Shown: piece by piece, positions 51,176 to 61,465 of the stretch
Position numbering within the stretch: the first letter of the stretch is position 1
Layout of the letters: every line of letters starts with the position of its first letter
Translations under genes and position numbers: made by a program
The notes under the pieces: model-generated
The model's input: only the letters and a program-made list of their open reading frames with translations
Databases searched by the model: none
What the model was told of the DNA's origin: nothing
DNA from: Acinetobacter lwoffii
Lineage (GTDB): Bacteria > Pseudomonadota > Gammaproteobacteria > Pseudomonadales > Moraxellaceae
DNA length: 64,000 nucleotides
Reading direction: 5' to 3'
Assembly (NCBI RefSeq): GCF_024129355.1
Contig: NZ_JAMXXP010000001.1
Location: 186,001 to 250,000, forward strand

Positions 51176-51556
51176 ATGCCTAAAGAAATCATTATTCCAG
51201 CAGGAACATCGAAACCATTAGCACCGTATGTACCGGCAACCAAGGCAGACAATATCGTGTATGTATCCGGTACATTAGCTTTTGATGAAAATAATAATGT
51301 GGTGGATGTCGGTGATGCCGCAGCACAGACCCGTCATATTCTGGAAACTATCAAGCGTGTGATTGAGGAAGCAGGCGGCAGTATGGATGACGTGACCTTT
51401 AACCATGTCTTTGTCAAAGACTGGGCAGATTATGCTGCGATTAATGCAGTTTATGCAGAGTATTTCCCGGGAGATAAGCCGGCACGGTATTGCGTACAGA
51501 CAGGTTTGGTCAAACCTGATGCGCTGGTCGAAATTGCTTCGATTGCCCATGTATAA
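51176..51556 (+). CDS. rutC: Aminoacrylate deaminase (RidA family)
   Basis: A 126-residue trimeric RidA/YjgF-type protein. It shows the family pattern: [18 protein letters not shown] at the N-terminus, the EAGGSMDDV turn, and KPARYCVQ with the substrate Arg near residue 103. It speeds hydrolysis of aminoacrylate to malonic semialdehyde and ammonia. Placed as usual after rutB. Confidence 0.92.
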   Translation: MPKEIIIPAGTSKPLAPYVPATKADNIVYVSGTLAFDENNNVVDVGDAAAQTRHILETIKRVIEEAGGSMDDVTFNHVFVKDWADYAAINAVYAEYFPGDKPARYCVQTGLVKPDALVEIASIAHV

Positions 51557-51635
51557 GTCGATCTACCTGATTCAATCTCATTACTAGATGCCCCAGGTCT
51601 GAAACTGAATATTGACTTGGGGGCGGGAGAACAGC

Positions 51636-52217
51636 ATGAATGCCAAACTATCTAAAATCATCACAGAAACAGTTGCAGAAAATAACGCATTAAATAAGGT
51701 TTTGGCGACTAACGCATCAGATGACATCTTTACCCAAGTTGATCAGCAGATTTTCCGTCAAGGCATGTCCAATCTCGGGGCTGCAGTCAATGTCATTACC
51801 ACGCAAGGTGAGGCAGGACAGGCAGGATTTACTGCCTCAGCCGTATGTAGCGTGACGGATACACCACCAACGTTGCTGGTGTGTCTGAACCGTTCTGCTT
51901 CAGTTTATGAAACCTTTAAAAAGAATCAGGTGTTGTGTGTGAATACCCTGGCATCACATCAACAACATCTTTCCAATCTGTTTGGTGGAAAAACACCAAT
52001 GGCAGAGCGTTTCAGTCAGGGGAACTGGAAAACTTTGGTGACCCAGTCACCTGTACTTGAGGATGCCTTAGTCAGTTTTGACTGCGAGGTGGTCCAATGT
52101 TTATCCGTAGGCAGTCATGACGTGCTGTTCTGTGAGGTGAAAGCGATGTGCCAGAGTCAAGGCAATGCGCTGATGTACTTCAACCGTTCTTACTGTGAGC
52201 CACACAAAATGTGCTAA
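51636..52217 (+). CDS. rutF: Flavin reductase
   Basis: A 193-residue NADH:FMN reductase of the RutF type that supplies reduced flavin to RutA. The flavin-reductase domain starts near residue 37 ([17 protein letters not shown]) with [19 protein letters not shown] and ends with YFNRSYCEP. The N-terminal 35 residues are extra. ATG 51636 follows GGGAG; a TTG further upstream is less likely. It directly follows rutC: rutE is missing. Confidence 0.92.
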   Translation: MNAKLSKIITETVAENNALNKVLATNASDDIFTQVDQQIFRQGMSNLGAAVNVITTQGEAGQAGFTASAVCSVTDTPPTLLVCLNRSASVYETFKKNQVLCVNTLASHQQHLSNLFGGKTPMAERFSQGNWKTLVTQSPVLEDALVSFDCEVVQCLSVGSHDVLFCEVKAMCQSQGNALMYFNRSYCEPHKMC

Positions 52218-52250
52218 TTCAATTCAATCCTAATCAAGGAGGGGAAGCCG

Positions 52251-53612
52251 ATGCAAGAAAAAGAAACGTGGTTTCCAAAATTTAAGCCTTACCAAGGCAA
52301 TCTCGATACCACACCCGTGCAAACATATGAATATCTGCCGGCTGGAAAAAGTATTATTCTCGGGTTGCAGCATGTGTTTGCCATGTTTGGCGCAACCGTG
52401 CTGGCACCCTTATTAATGGGGTTTGATCCCAATCTCACGATTTTCATTACTGGGATTGGGACCATTTTATTTTTCCTGATCACGGGCGGTCGATTGCCTA
52501 GTTATCTGGGATCCAGCTTTGCCTTTATTGGTGCGGTCGTCGCAGTGACGGGGTATTCCGGAGTTGGTGCGAATCCTAATATCGGACTGGCGCTTGGCGG
52601 TACCATTGCTTGTGGTATTGTCTATGCCTTGATTGGTCTGCTGGTCATGAAAACCGGTACCAACTGGATTGAAAAACTGATGCCGCCAGTAGTGACAGGC
52701 GTGATTGTGATGATCATTGGTTTGAACCTGGCGCCAGTCGCAATTAAGAGTGTTTCAGCGAACCAGTTTGATTCGTGGATGGCTTTAATCACGATTATCT
52801 GTATCAGTGTGATTGCTGTGTTTACCCGCGGGATGGTACGCCGTCTATTATTGTTATTGGGCTTATTATCTTCCTACCTGATTTATTTCCTTTTCACCAA
52901 TGTGATGGGCTTCGGACCTGCGATTGATTTTACCAAGGTCAGTGAAGCCGCATGGTTTGGTTTGCCAAATTTCCAGAGTCCGGTCTTTGAAATAAATGCC
53001 ATGCTAATGATTGCACCAGTGGCCATTATTCTGGTTGCAGAAAATCTGGGACACTTTAAGGCAGTCTCTGCGATGACCGGTAAAAACCTGTCACCGTATA
53101 TGGGACGCGGTTTCTTTGCTGATGGGGTGTGTACTTCATTGTCAGCTTCTGTCGGTGGTACAGGCATGACCACTTATGCCGAAAATATCGGTGTAATGGC
53201 AGTCACCAGAGTTTATGCAACCACTGTATTTGTCTTTGCTGGTATCTTCGCAATTTTACTCGGACTTTCGCCTAAATTTGGCGCAGTGATCAGTACCATT
53301 CCAGTGGCTTTATTGGGTGGTGCATCGATTGTCGTATTTGGTCTGATTACGGTGGCTGGTGCGAAAATTTGGGTAGATAACCGTGTTGATTTCACCAAGA
53401 ACAGTACGCTGATTATTGGTGCAGTCTGTCTGATCATGGGTACAGGGAACTATAGCTTGCAGATCGGTGGTTTTGATCTGGGTGGTATTGGTACCGCAAC
53501 CTTAGCCGCAATTCTATTGAATCTATTCCTGAACCGTGGTGAAGATAAAGAATTACCAGCATCTGAACCAGCTGAAACTGTAACCGAAGTTGAGGCTAAG
53601 CCAGTCGTTTAA
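52251..53612 (+). CDS. rutG: Uracil permease (NCS2 family)
   Basis: A 453-residue membrane transporter with about 14 helices and NCS2 signatures: GLQHVFAMFGATVLAPLLMG at the start, VAENLGHFKAVSAMTG with the proton-coupled Glu, and the SVGGTGMTTYAENIGVMAVT motif. It imports uracil or related bases for the pathway. A strong AAGGAGGGG ribosome site precedes the ATG. Last classical gene of the operon. Confidence 0.92.
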   Translation: MQEKETWFPKFKPYQGNLDTTPVQTYEYLPAGKSIILGLQHVFAMFGATVLAPLLMGFDPNLTIFITGIGTILFFLITGGRLPSYLGSSFAFIGAVVAVTGYSGVGANPNIGLALGGTIACGIVYALIGLLVMKTGTNWIEKLMPPVVTGVIVMIIGLNLAPVAIKSVSANQFDSWMALITIICISVIAVFTRGMVRRLLLLLGLLSSYLIYFLFTNVMGFGPAIDFTKVSEAAWFGLPNFQSPVFEINAMLMIAPVAIILVAENLGHFKAVSAMTGKNLSPYMGRGFFADGVCTSLSASVGGTGMTTYAENIGVMAVTRVYATTVFVFAGIFAILLGLSPKFGAVISTIPVALLGGASIVVFGLITVAGAKIWVDNRVDFTKNSTLIIGAVCLIMGTGNYSLQIGGFDLGGIGTATLAAILLNLFLNRGEDKELPASEPAETVTEVEAKPVV

Positions 53613-53627
53613 AATGAGGAGCATTTT

Positions 53628-54503
53628 TTGAGTCATACAATTGCATTTTTAGGACTCGGGGCAATGGGCTGGCATATGGCCTCCCATTTGCCAAAACTCG
53701 GACATCAGGTGTGGGTCTGGAACCGTACTGAACAGAAAGCTGTAGCGCATGCCGAAACTTTTGTAACGCAGGCAGTTGGTATTGAGCAGGCGGTTCAGGC
53801 AGATTTTATCTTTTCCTGTTTACCGACCAGTCAGGATGTAGAAGCATTAATTGCAGCTCATCCACCCAAACAAGGTGCAATCTGGATTGACTGTACCAGT
53901 GGTGTACCGGAATCAGCACAGAAACTGGCGAAGCTCTTGGAGCAACAAAGCAGTTTTTATCTGGATGCACCGGTTTCTGGCCAAACCGTTGGCGCAGAAA
54001 AAGGCACTTTAACTATGATGGTCGGAGGCAATGAACAAGCCTTTGAACAAGTCAAGCCGATCATTGATGCCTTTGCAGGTTTGATTGAATATGTGGGAGA
54101 AAGCGGTTCTGGTTTTGCGGTAAAAGCCGTGAATAATACCTTAATGGCGACTCACTTATGGGCATTGGCTGAAGGGCTGACTGTGCTGAAAGGGCAGGGA
54201 GTTGATTTAAGCAGTGCGTTGAACTGTATTAATCATTCCAGTGGTAAAAGCAGCATGTCAGAAAATATCATGGCACAGCGGGTTTTAAGCCGTGAGTTTC
54301 ATAAAACCTTTGCGCTGGATTTATTGCAGAAAGATATTGGTATTGCTTTGGAACTAGTGCAACAGCAGCAATTGGATTTATCAGTGATGTCATTGGTGCA
54401 ACAACAGTTCCAGCAGATTGCCAAGCCACAGGCCAGCCAGTTGGATTTCTCCGCTGCGGTGCAAGGCTTAGAACAACGTACACAGATTGAATTAAGGGGT
54501 TAG
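53628..54503 (+). CDS. NAD(P)-dependent 3-hydroxyacid dehydrogenase
   Basis: A 291-residue beta-hydroxyacid dehydrogenase (3-hydroxyisobutyrate/tartronate semialdehyde reductase family): N-terminal Rossmann GLGAMGWHMA, DAPVSGQTVGAEKGTLTMMVGG near residue 115, and catalytic Lys in VKAVNNTLMA near 166. It begins at TTG 53628 with GAGGAG at 53616-53621, 15 bases after rutG. It could reduce malonic semialdehyde to 3-hydroxypropionate, the task of the missing RutE; this is inferred from context. Confidence 0.85.
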   Translation: MSHTIAFLGLGAMGWHMASHLPKLGHQVWVWNRTEQKAVAHAETFVTQAVGIEQAVQADFIFSCLPTSQDVEALIAAHPPKQGAIWIDCTSGVPESAQKLAKLLEQQSSFYLDAPVSGQTVGAEKGTLTMMVGGNEQAFEQVKPIIDAFAGLIEYVGESGSGFAVKAVNNTLMATHLWALAEGLTVLKGQGVDLSSALNCINHSSGKSSMSENIMAQRVLSREFHKTFALDLLQKDIGIALELVQQQQLDLSVMSLVQQQFQQIAKPQASQLDFSAAVQGLEQRTQIELRG

Positions 54504-54586
54504 AGTCTTTCTTATAAATTGCTATTCATAGAAAAACCATTATTTTGAATTAAATCCATAACGACAGATTTTATTATCAAAAATAT

Positions 54587-54621
54587 GAAAAGCCGAGAAT
54601 TTAATAACTCTCGGCTTTCTT
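54587..54621. terminator. Terminator after the rut operon
   Basis: AAAGCCGAGA-N10-TCTCGGCTTT, a perfect stem with A and T tracts. Confidence 0.85.
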
Positions 54622-54705
54622 ATTGATTATTAATTTAAATAGCTTAAGCTAATGTTAAACCTTCCTAGGCTTCAGAAATTTACAGTCTATATTCATCTTT
54701 TAATT

Positions 54706-55092
54706 CTACTGATTCGTTTCATATTCCTGAATGACTTCAAGCGCGGCACGAAAGGCTTCCTGGGTTGCCGGTGCACCGCAGTAAGGCAGGCTATGCAACA
54801 ACACTTCCTGAATTTCCTCAACCGTTGCGCCGTTATTTAGGGCACCTCGCACATGACCTTTTAGTTCAGTGGGACTTTTTTGCGCGGTTAGGAAGGCAAT
54901 GGTAATTAAAGAACGATACTTACGCGGTAATACACCTTCACGTTGCCAGGTCGAACCCCAGGCATGTTCATTAATCCAGTCCTGTAGAGGCTGGGTAAAA
55001 GGCACAGTATTTTCCTGAGCACGCTGCACAAAGCTTTCGCCCATTACTTCGGTACGGACTTTCAAGCTATTTTCATAATCTTGTTGTGACAT
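54706..55092 (-). CDS. Carboxymuconolactone decarboxylase family protein
   Basis: A 128-residue CMD-family protein resembling 4-carboxymuconolactone decarboxylase (PcaC): YENSLKVRTEVMGESFV, AWGSTWQREGVLPRKYRSLI, LKGHVRGALNNG with the conserved His, and LLHSLPYCGAP. A redox Cys pair typical of AhpD is absent, favouring the decarboxylase or a related isomerase. It is alone, not in a pca cluster. Confidence 0.83.
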   Translation of the reverse strand: MSQQDYENSLKVRTEVMGESFVQRAQENTVPFTQPLQDWINEHAWGSTWQREGVLPRKYRSLITIAFLTAQKSPTELKGHVRGALNNGATVEEIQEVLLHSLPYCGAPATQEAFRAALEVIQEYETNQ

Positions 55093-55194
55093 GCTTTATC
55101 CTCAGTTTTATTATTGCTTTAGCTTAACGCTTTTAAGCTAAAATACTATCGTGCCATAATCGTAAAAAAGGGCTGAAAAGCCACTTGTAAAGCT

Positions 55195-55233
55195 TCCAGA
55201 GTAAAGTAATAAAATGACTTCACTCTGGAATTT
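55195..55233 (-). terminator. Hairpin downstream of fadE
   Basis: TTCCAGAGT and ACTCTGGAA enclose a further short stem; it lies between fadE and the CMD-family gene. Confidence 0.55.
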
Positions 55234-55258
55234 ATGACACCTTAAATTCAAGTTTTAT

Positions 55259-57763
55259 TTAAGGTGATACTGAGTGTGAAGGATCAGTTTGCACTGAAGT
55301 ATCCGTTCCTTTGGCATCTTCCTTGATGAGATACGGATTCTCAAGCTCTAATACCTCATTCAAATGCAGATCAAAGACATCGGTCAACATGCTGTCATAG
55401 CGGCGCGCATTATAGTGCAGCAGTTTTTCTGCTTCCTGATCATTAATAAAGCCTTGTAGCTGTGCATCGGCTACATGCTCAGCAAAACTGAGTCCTTTAA
55501 ATTGTCCTTTATTCTCTGCTTTTTTAAAACGATCCCAAAGCTGTTCAATGTCCAGTAACATGGCGAAAGTAGATTCCATACGGCCAGTGACATCATTTTC
55601 ATGAGTATTGTAATAGACATGCTTTTTCAGGACCTGACGGAAAGCATTGTCTTCCATCATACTATTCGCTACCTGTTGTTTCAGCTGGTCTGATGGTTTC
55701 TGTACCGGACGGCCAAATGGGAAACATAACAGTTTGACCATGCCTGCTGCTGCGCCTACTGGGAAGTTGGCAAACAGATCAAAAAATGCTTCTTGCGCTG
55801 TATACAGAGATTTTTCTACCGCAAGCTGTGCATGCAAACGCTCATCTTCAGTCTTTTTGCTATGTTCAAAATATTTTAGAATCGAGGAAGCAATAAACAG
55901 ATGTGCATGAATATCGGCCAGACGACCCGAAAGCATTTCCTTACGCTTGATATCCCCTGCGAGTAAACCTAGGCACATATCCGCAGTTAAAGCAAAGTTG
56001 GCACTCAGCCGGTTAATGATCTTGTAATAAGGATGGGTAAAGTCAACCGCACTTTGCGGCGCAGCACTGGAGCCACCTGTAAAGGCATAGGCAAAGGAGC
56101 GGGCAGTCCGGTTAAAGGTGTAACCCAAATGCTTAAACAGCAAGTTATCAAAAGGATTTAGAGCCGCTGCCGGATCTTCTGCCTGTAAGAGCTGTAACTC
56201 CTCATAAAGATAAGGATGGCAACGCATTGAACCCTGACCAAAAATCATCAAGGAACGACTGAGAATATTGGCGCCTTCTACAGTAATTGAAACAGGAATC
56301 GCCTGATAATAAGGTGCCAGAAAATTACGCGGACCCATCTGAATGGCGCGGCCACCGACCACATCCATACCGTGATTGACCACTTTACGCATGCCTTCAG
56401 TCGCATAATATTTGGCAATCGCAGTCATTACTGCAGGCTTGCCGCCCTGATTCAGACCACAGGTGACCAGATAGCGAAAGGCCTCCAGCATATAGGTGTC
56501 ACTGGCGATTTCACTATTGGCTTCCTGTACCCCTTCAAATTTACCGACTGAAATCTTGAATTGTTGACGGATACGAGAGAAAGCACCGACATTTAAATAA
56601 GTCATTTCTGCCGTAGACGTAGATAGCGCTGGTAGGGAAATGCCACGACCAACCGCCAGACATTCCATCAGCATGCGCCAGCCTTTACCGGCATTTTTGA
56701 CGCCACCAATAATCCAGTCCAGTGGAATAAAGACATCTTTACCTTCAACTGTACCATTCATGAATGGTGGTCCCGGGTTATGCCGTGGTCCCACTATTAC
56801 GCCTTCATGACTGGCAGGGAGCAGGGCACAGGTAATGCCGTATTCAGTCTGTTCACCCAAGAGATGATCAGGGTCATACATTTTAAAGGCCAGGCCTACG
56901 ACTGTCGCGATTGGGGCTAACGTAATCCAGCGTTTGGAAAAATTCATTCTCAAGCCCAGAACTTCCTGACCTTCAAACTGACCATAGCAGACTACACCGG
57001 TATCAGGAATCGCACCGGCATCCGAACCGGCTTCTGGACTGGTCAAACCGAAACAGGGAATTTCTTCACCGCGCGCCAGACCTGGCAAATAACGGTTTTT
57101 CTGTTCTTCAGTACCGTAATGCAGCAATAACTCACCCGGACCGAGAGAGTTCGGCACCATGCAGCTTACGGCGGTGGTGAGCGAGCGTGAGGAAATCTTG
57201 CTCATCACCCGGCTTTGGGCAAATGAACTGAAGGCGCGACCGCCGTATTCTTTGGGAATAATCAGACCCAGAAAACCATGGTCTTTGATGTATTGCCAGA
57301 TGTGATCAGGCAGCGCTTTTTGCTCATGAATTTCCCATTCATCCAGCATGCTGCACAAGGTTTCAACTTCATTGTCCAGAAAGGCTTGCTCTTCTAGCGA
57401 CAGCTTTGGATAAGGATAGCTGTTAAAGGTTTCCCAATTCGGTGCACCCATGAACAGCTCTTTTTCCCACCAGCTGGTCCCGGAATCCAGTGCTTCGCGT
57501 TCTGTTGGACTAATGCTCGGCATAGCATTGGCCAGTGTTTTATAGGCCGGTTTGGAAATGAATGACATGCGCAAAGGTTCGATCATCACTACAAGGCTAA
57601 TCAGGATGAGCGGAATACCGAGAATAAGTGACCACGGGCTAATAAAGGCACAGACTACTGACATGACAATTAATGCAATTGCACCCGCGCTACGAGAGAG
57701 CTGAAAATAGAAAACCGCCCATAAACTAAGTAATAGCAGTAGTACAGCAAATATAAATAGCAT
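55259..57763 (-). CDS. fadE: Acyl-CoA dehydrogenase, FadE type
   Basis: An 834-residue acyl-CoA dehydrogenase, the size of FadE. The N-terminal 70 residues hold two to three hydrophobic helices, anchoring it to the inner membrane. The catalytic part follows: FGLTSPEAGSDAGAIPDTG (flavin and substrate region near 238), VGGRAIQMGPRNFL, and the C-terminal DUF1974-type domain from about 500. It performs the first oxidation in fatty acid beta-oxidation. Confidence 0.93.
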   Translation of the reverse strand: MLFIFAVLLLLLSLWAVFYFQLSRSAGAIALIVMSVVCAFISPWSLILGIPLILISLVVMIEPLRMSFISKPAYKTLANAMPSISPTEREALDSGTSWWEKELFMGAPNWETFNSYPYPKLSLEEQAFLDNEVETLCSMLDEWEIHEQKALPDHIWQYIKDHGFLGLIIPKEYGGRAFSSFAQSRVMSKISSRSLTTAVSCMVPNSLGPGELLLHYGTEEQKNRYLPGLARGEEIPCFGLTSPEAGSDAGAIPDTGVVCYGQFEGQEVLGLRMNFSKRWITLAPIATVVGLAFKMYDPDHLLGEQTEYGITCALLPASHEGVIVGPRHNPGPPFMNGTVEGKDVFIPLDWIIGGVKNAGKGWRMLMECLAVGRGISLPALSTSTAEMTYLNVGAFSRIRQQFKISVGKFEGVQEANSEIASDTYMLEAFRYLVTCGLNQGGKPAVMTAIAKYYATEGMRKVVNHGMDVVGGRAIQMGPRNFLAPYYQAIPVSITVEGANILSRSLMIFGQGSMRCHPYLYEELQLLQAEDPAAALNPFDNLLFKHLGYTFNRTARSFAYAFTGGSSAAPQSAVDFTHPYYKIINRLSANFALTADMCLGLLAGDIKRKEMLSGRLADIHAHLFIASSILKYFEHSKKTEDERLHAQLAVEKSLYTAQEAFFDLFANFPVGAAAGMVKLLCFPFGRPVQKPSDQLKQQVANSMMEDNAFRQVLKKHVYYNTHENDVTGRMESTFAMLLDIEQLWDRFKKAENKGQFKGLSFAEHVADAQLQGFINDQEAEKLLHYNARRYDSMLTDVFDLHLNEVLELENPYLIKEDAKGTDTSVQTDPSHSVSP

Positions 57764-58068
57764 TGTTATAGTTCTCCAGATTTATACAACGCTGCCTGTG
57801 CCGAGATCTCATAGAATTTTTGTCACAGTTCATTCATTTTTTTTGTCGCTTGAGGATCGGACAGGTTCAGCATTGCACGTGTGAGAATGATCGTTTTCAA
57901 GTCTTGCAACGATATTTTTAAATCTTTCATCTATTTTTGAGATTGTTTGAAAAATGCTCAGTCTTCAAGTGAGAACGCGCAAAGAAATGTGAAGATAAGT
58001 AATGACTTAATCTTATCTAAAATAAAAAATGGGGTTTAACACTCAGTAAAGATTTAAATTGAAGAGAT
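57764..58068. other. Gap between fadE and lipA
   Basis: This stretch should contain the fadE promoter. A reverse 35-codon frame at 57823-57930 (starting MKDLKISLQDLKTIIL) has no ribosome site and is probably chance or a gene remnant. Otherwise nothing is seen. Confidence 0.35.
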
Positions 58069-58100
58069 AAAAAAGCCCTCTACAAGAGAGGGCTTTTATT
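58069..58100 (-). terminator. lipA terminator
   Basis: AAAAGCCCTCT-TG-AGAGAGGGCTTTT-type stem immediately beyond lipA. Confidence 0.85.
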
Positions 58101-58118
58101 TCATTAGTTTAAACAGGA

Positions 58119-59132
58119 TTAAGCTTCAATGGCCTGAACTGCAATTTTCTTGGCAGGGTCAACTTTACGGCGCACTGCTGGTACAGGTTCGCCATTGTAT
58201 TGGCGGTCGGCAAAGTAGCTTGAACGAACCATTGGTGCTGCCCAGATATTACGGAAGCCCAGTTTTTGGCCATGTTCGGTATAACGCTCGAATTCTTCAG
58301 GTGTTACGAAGCGGTCAATCGCTGCATGTTCTTTTGAAGGCTGCAAATACTGACCAATCGTCACATAATCCACGCCATGCGCATGTAAATCATCAAGCAG
58401 AGCAAGCACTTCTTCTTCAGTTTCACCAATACCGACCATGAGACCACATTTGGTTGGTACGTCCGGGCAGTATTCTTTAAACATTTTTAGCAGGTTTAAA
58501 GAGTGCTGATAGTCAGAACCTGGACGCATGGCTTTATATAAACGCGGTACAGTTTCGATATTGTGGTTAAACACATCTGGCGGACATTCAGTCATGATAC
58601 GCAGCGCGATATCCATACGGCCACGGAAGTCCGGCACCAGAATTTCGAGTAAGGTATTTGGGCTTAGAGCACGTGCTTCTTTAATACAATCGACAAAATG
58701 CTGTGCACCGCCATCCAGTAAATCATCACGGTCTACCGAAGTGATTACCGCATATTTCAAACCCAGGTTGGCAATGGTCTCAGCCATATGACGCGGTTCA
58801 TCTGCATCCAGTGCATTTGGACGGCCATGAGCCACATCACAGAATGGACAGCGACGGGTACAGATATCGCCCATAATCATGAAAGTCGCAGTACCGCCAC
58901 CAAAACATTCAGGCAGGTTTGGACAGGCGGCTTCTTCGCACACCGTATGTAATTTTTGCTGACGTAGTGTGGTTTTAATACGTTGAACTTCTTCAGGTGC
59001 CGCCATTTTCACCCGGATCCAGTCCGGCTTACGTGGCGTTTCAACCGTAGGAACAACTTTTACAGGAATGCGGGCAACTTTTTCCGCACCGCGAAGTTTG
59101 ACGCCCTGTTCAGGTTTACGGTTTTCAGACAT
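58119..59132 (-). CDS. lipA: Lipoyl synthase
   Basis: A 337-residue radical-SAM enzyme that inserts two sulfurs into octanoyl groups of lipoate-dependent enzymes. Both iron-sulfur cluster motifs are present: Cys65, Cys70 and Cys76 (auxiliary cluster, sulfur donor) and Cys91-x3-Cys95-x2-Cys98 (radical SAM). The C-terminal VRSSYFADR carries the conserved Arg and Ser that ligates the auxiliary cluster. ATG 59132 has a GGAAAAG ribosome site; an earlier GTG is less likely. Confidence 0.96.
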   Translation of the reverse strand: MSENRKPEQGVKLRGAEKVARIPVKVVPTVETPRKPDWIRVKMAAPEEVQRIKTTLRQQKLHTVCEEAACPNLPECFGGGTATFMIMGDICTRRCPFCDVAHGRPNALDADEPRHMAETIANLGLKYAVITSVDRDDLLDGGAQHFVDCIKEARALSPNTLLEILVPDFRGRMDIALRIMTECPPDVFNHNIETVPRLYKAMRPGSDYQHSLNLLKMFKEYCPDVPTKCGLMVGIGETEEEVLALLDDLHAHGVDYVTIGQYLQPSKEHAAIDRFVTPEEFERYTEHGQKLGFRNIWAAPMVRSSYFADRQYNGEPVPAVRRKVDPAKKIAVQAIEA

Positions 59133-59345
59133 ATTCAACTTTTCCACTGTTTTTGAAGGGGGAGATACTCAAAGATAGCGCAGTTATTATAACGGACTTC
59201 GTTCTAAATAGGGCAAAAAGGGGTATTCATTTAAAAAATGTTCTTATCAAGCAATATATGTGAGTTAAATACACCAAATCAACAGGATTTACGTCATAAT
59301 AAGAGTGTAGATTAAAGTGAATTTTTTAATTTTGAGGAGCGTTGA

Positions 59346-60761
59346 ATGCCACGTAAAAAAGAGGTCGTTAGTGGGACTTTCGTTAAATATGATGCGGTAG
59401 TTCTAGGTTCGGGCCCTGCGGGCGAAGGCGCGGCAATGAAACTTGCCAAATCTGGTAAGCGTGTTGCAATCGTTGAGATGCGTGAACAGCTGGGTGGCAA
59501 CTGTACCCATGTCGGTACGATTCCAAGTAAAGCATTGCGTCAAACAGTATCCAGTATTATCCGTTATCAACGTGATCCACTGTTTCAAAAAGTTGGGGAC
59601 TGGAAGCAGTTCACCATGAAGCAAGTGTTGCGTCATGCACATAAAGTTATTCAACAACAAGTAGATACACATTCACGTTTCTACGACCGCAATAAAATTG
59701 ATATTTATCATGGTCGTGCCTACATTCAGGATCAAAATACCATTTTTGTATTTAACCCAGATGGCATTAAAGAAACGCTGATGTTTAAGCAACTGGTCAT
59801 TGCCAGCGGCTCGCGTCCATATCGTCCAGACATTCTTGATTTTAATCATCCACGTGTATTTGATTCAGACAAAATTCTGGATCTGGACTATTCCATCCAG
59901 AAAATCATCATTTATGGCGCAGGTGTAATCGGTTGTGAATATGCCTCGATCTTTATTGGTTTGGGACATAAAGTTGACCTGATCAACACCCAACACAAAC
60001 TTTTAAGCTATCTGGATGATGAAATCTCTGATGCGCTGTCTTATCACTTGCGTGAACAGGGTGTGCTGATTCGTCATAATGAACAGATCGACTTTTTAGA
60101 AACATTTGACGACCATGTGGTGATGCACACGCAAAGCGGCAAGAAAATTAAAGCCGACGCGATTTTGTGGTGTAATGGCCGTTCAGGCAATACCGATGGT
60201 CTAGGCCTTGAAAATGTCGGCCTGAAACCGAACAGCCGTGGTCAATTGACTGTGAATGATCAATATCAGACTGAAGTAGAAAATATCTACGCTGCCGGTG
60301 ATGTGATCGGCTGGCCTTCGCTAGCCTCTGCTGCCTATGACCAAGGTCGTTGCGCGGGTGCCAACATGAGCGGCGAGAAAGACGTTGCACCGGTGACTGA
60401 TATTCCAACCGGGATTTATACCATTCCTGAGATTTCTTCGATTGGTAAGACTGAACAGCAGCTGACTGAAGAAAAGATTCCGTATGAAGTCGGTCAGGCA
60501 TCATTCCGTCATTTGGCACGTGCACAGATTACCGGTGATACCATGGGCGAATTAAAGATTCTGTTCCATCGCGAAACGCTAGAAGTTTTGGGTGTACATT
60601 GCTTCGGTAATAATGCTTCTGAAATTATCCATATTGGTCAGGCGGTCATGAACAGCCCGAATAATACGATCAAGTACTTTGTAGAAACCACGTTTAACTA
60701 TCCGACCATGGCGGAAGCGTATCGTGTAGCGACACTGAATGGTATGAACCGTTTATTCTAA
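59346..60761 (+). CDS. sthA: Soluble pyridine nucleotide transhydrogenase
   Basis: A 471-residue flavoprotein of the disulfide-reductase family that moves electrons between NADPH and NAD. The FAD motif [10 protein letters not shown] is at 21-30; at the usual redox-disulfide position it has [13 protein letters not shown], with Cys53 but Thr58 instead of the second Cys, the mark of SthA. The NAD domain [10 protein letters not shown] lies near 183. GAGG precedes the ATG. A terminator follows. Confidence 0.95.
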   Translation: MPRKKEVVSGTFVKYDAVVLGSGPAGEGAAMKLAKSGKRVAIVEMREQLGGNCTHVGTIPSKALRQTVSSIIRYQRDPLFQKVGDWKQFTMKQVLRHAHKVIQQQVDTHSRFYDRNKIDIYHGRAYIQDQNTIFVFNPDGIKETLMFKQLVIASGSRPYRPDILDFNHPRVFDSDKILDLDYSIQKIIIYGAGVIGCEYASIFIGLGHKVDLINTQHKLLSYLDDEISDALSYHLREQGVLIRHNEQIDFLETFDDHVVMHTQSGKKIKADAILWCNGRSGNTDGLGLENVGLKPNSRGQLTVNDQYQTEVENIYAAGDVIGWPSLASAAYDQGRCAGANMSGEKDVAPVTDIPTGIYTIPEISSIGKTEQQLTEEKIPYEVGQASFRHLARAQITGDTMGELKILFHRETLEVLGVHCFGNNASEIIHIGQAVMNSPNNTIKYFVETTFNYPTMAEAYRVATLNGMNRLF

Positions 60762-60783
60762 GTGAGATATTTGACTTAGACAG

Positions 60784-60817
60784 AAAAACCGCAAGTCTTC
60801 ACTTGCGGTTTTTTTAT
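60784..60817 (+). terminator. sthA terminator
   Basis: AAAACCGCAAGT-CTTC-ACTTGCGGTTTT followed by T tract. Confidence 0.9.
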
Positions 60818-60857
60818 TGGAATTGATTAAGTCAGTCAAGTTGATCAAATTGAATTT

Positions 60858-61187
60858 TTAAGCAGCCATTTTTCGGCATTCTTCAGCACAGCGGCGGCAT
60901 GCTTCGGCACATTGCTGACAATGTTCATGTTGGTGCTTGCCACATTCTTCTGCACAGTAGTCACATGCTTTGGCGCAAAGTTCACATATCTCATGTATGA
61001 ATGGAGACTGCTTTTGTTCCATACGGGCACACAGCTGACAGATATCTGCACAATCCAGACAGCGCTGGATACATTCCCGCATCATGTCTAAATCTTCTTC
61101 TTTAAGACAGGCACTGACACAGTTAGCGCATGCCAGGGAACAGTTCATACAGGTTTGAACACAATCTGAAAATTGAAGCTGATTCAT
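60858..61187 (-). CDS. Four-helix-bundle copper-binding protein (DUF326/Csp type)
   Basis: A 109-residue protein with 21 cysteines, mostly spaced C-x2-C or C-x3-C along four predicted helices, plus a few His. This is the pattern of the DUF326/Csp3 copper storage proteins, which fill the core of a four-helix bundle with Cu(I). No signal peptide is present, so it should act in the cytoplasm (Csp3 type). It stands alone between sthA and a dioxygenase gene. Copper-linked regulation cannot be seen. Confidence 0.88.
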   Translation of the reverse strand: MNQLQFSDCVQTCMNCSLACANCVSACLKEEDLDMMRECIQRCLDCADICQLCARMEQKQSPFIHEICELCAKACDYCAEECGKHQHEHCQQCAEACRRCAEECRKMAA

Positions 61188-61347
61188 TGTCGTTTCCTCT
61201 TTCCATAGGTTTATTACTGATTTTCTAATACGCTAAGCAGAAAAAGGAAAATACACTAGGCAGATTAGGTGAGGAAAAGTAAACAGGCACTTTGTTTTGT
61301 TAAAGGATTTACTTCCATATTTATATTCAGAACCAAGAATGTTGATT
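61188..61347. other. Intergenic region upstream of the Csp gene
   Basis: AT-rich, no gene seen; it should contain the promoter of the copper-binding protein gene. A GGAAACGACA-type ribosome region precedes its ATG. Confidence 0.3.
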
Positions 61348-61393
61348 GTTTGAAAAAATAAAAAACCATTGAGGCGGTCAAAGTCTCAATGGT
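61348..61393 (-). terminator. Terminator of the TauD-family gene
   Basis: ACCATTGAG (61365-61373) pairs perfectly with CTCAATGGT (61385-61393); on the reverse strand a long T-rich tract follows. Confidence 0.8.
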
Positions 61394-61465
61394 ACAGGAT
61401 TTAAATATGAGTCATTATTATCGAAGGTTGTAATGTCCTTTCTTATTATTCGGATTTTCTGGTTT

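Noticed and set aside
57823..57930. 35-codon reverse frame upstream of lipA region
   Set aside because: Peptide-like but no ribosome site and no context; noted under the gap only.
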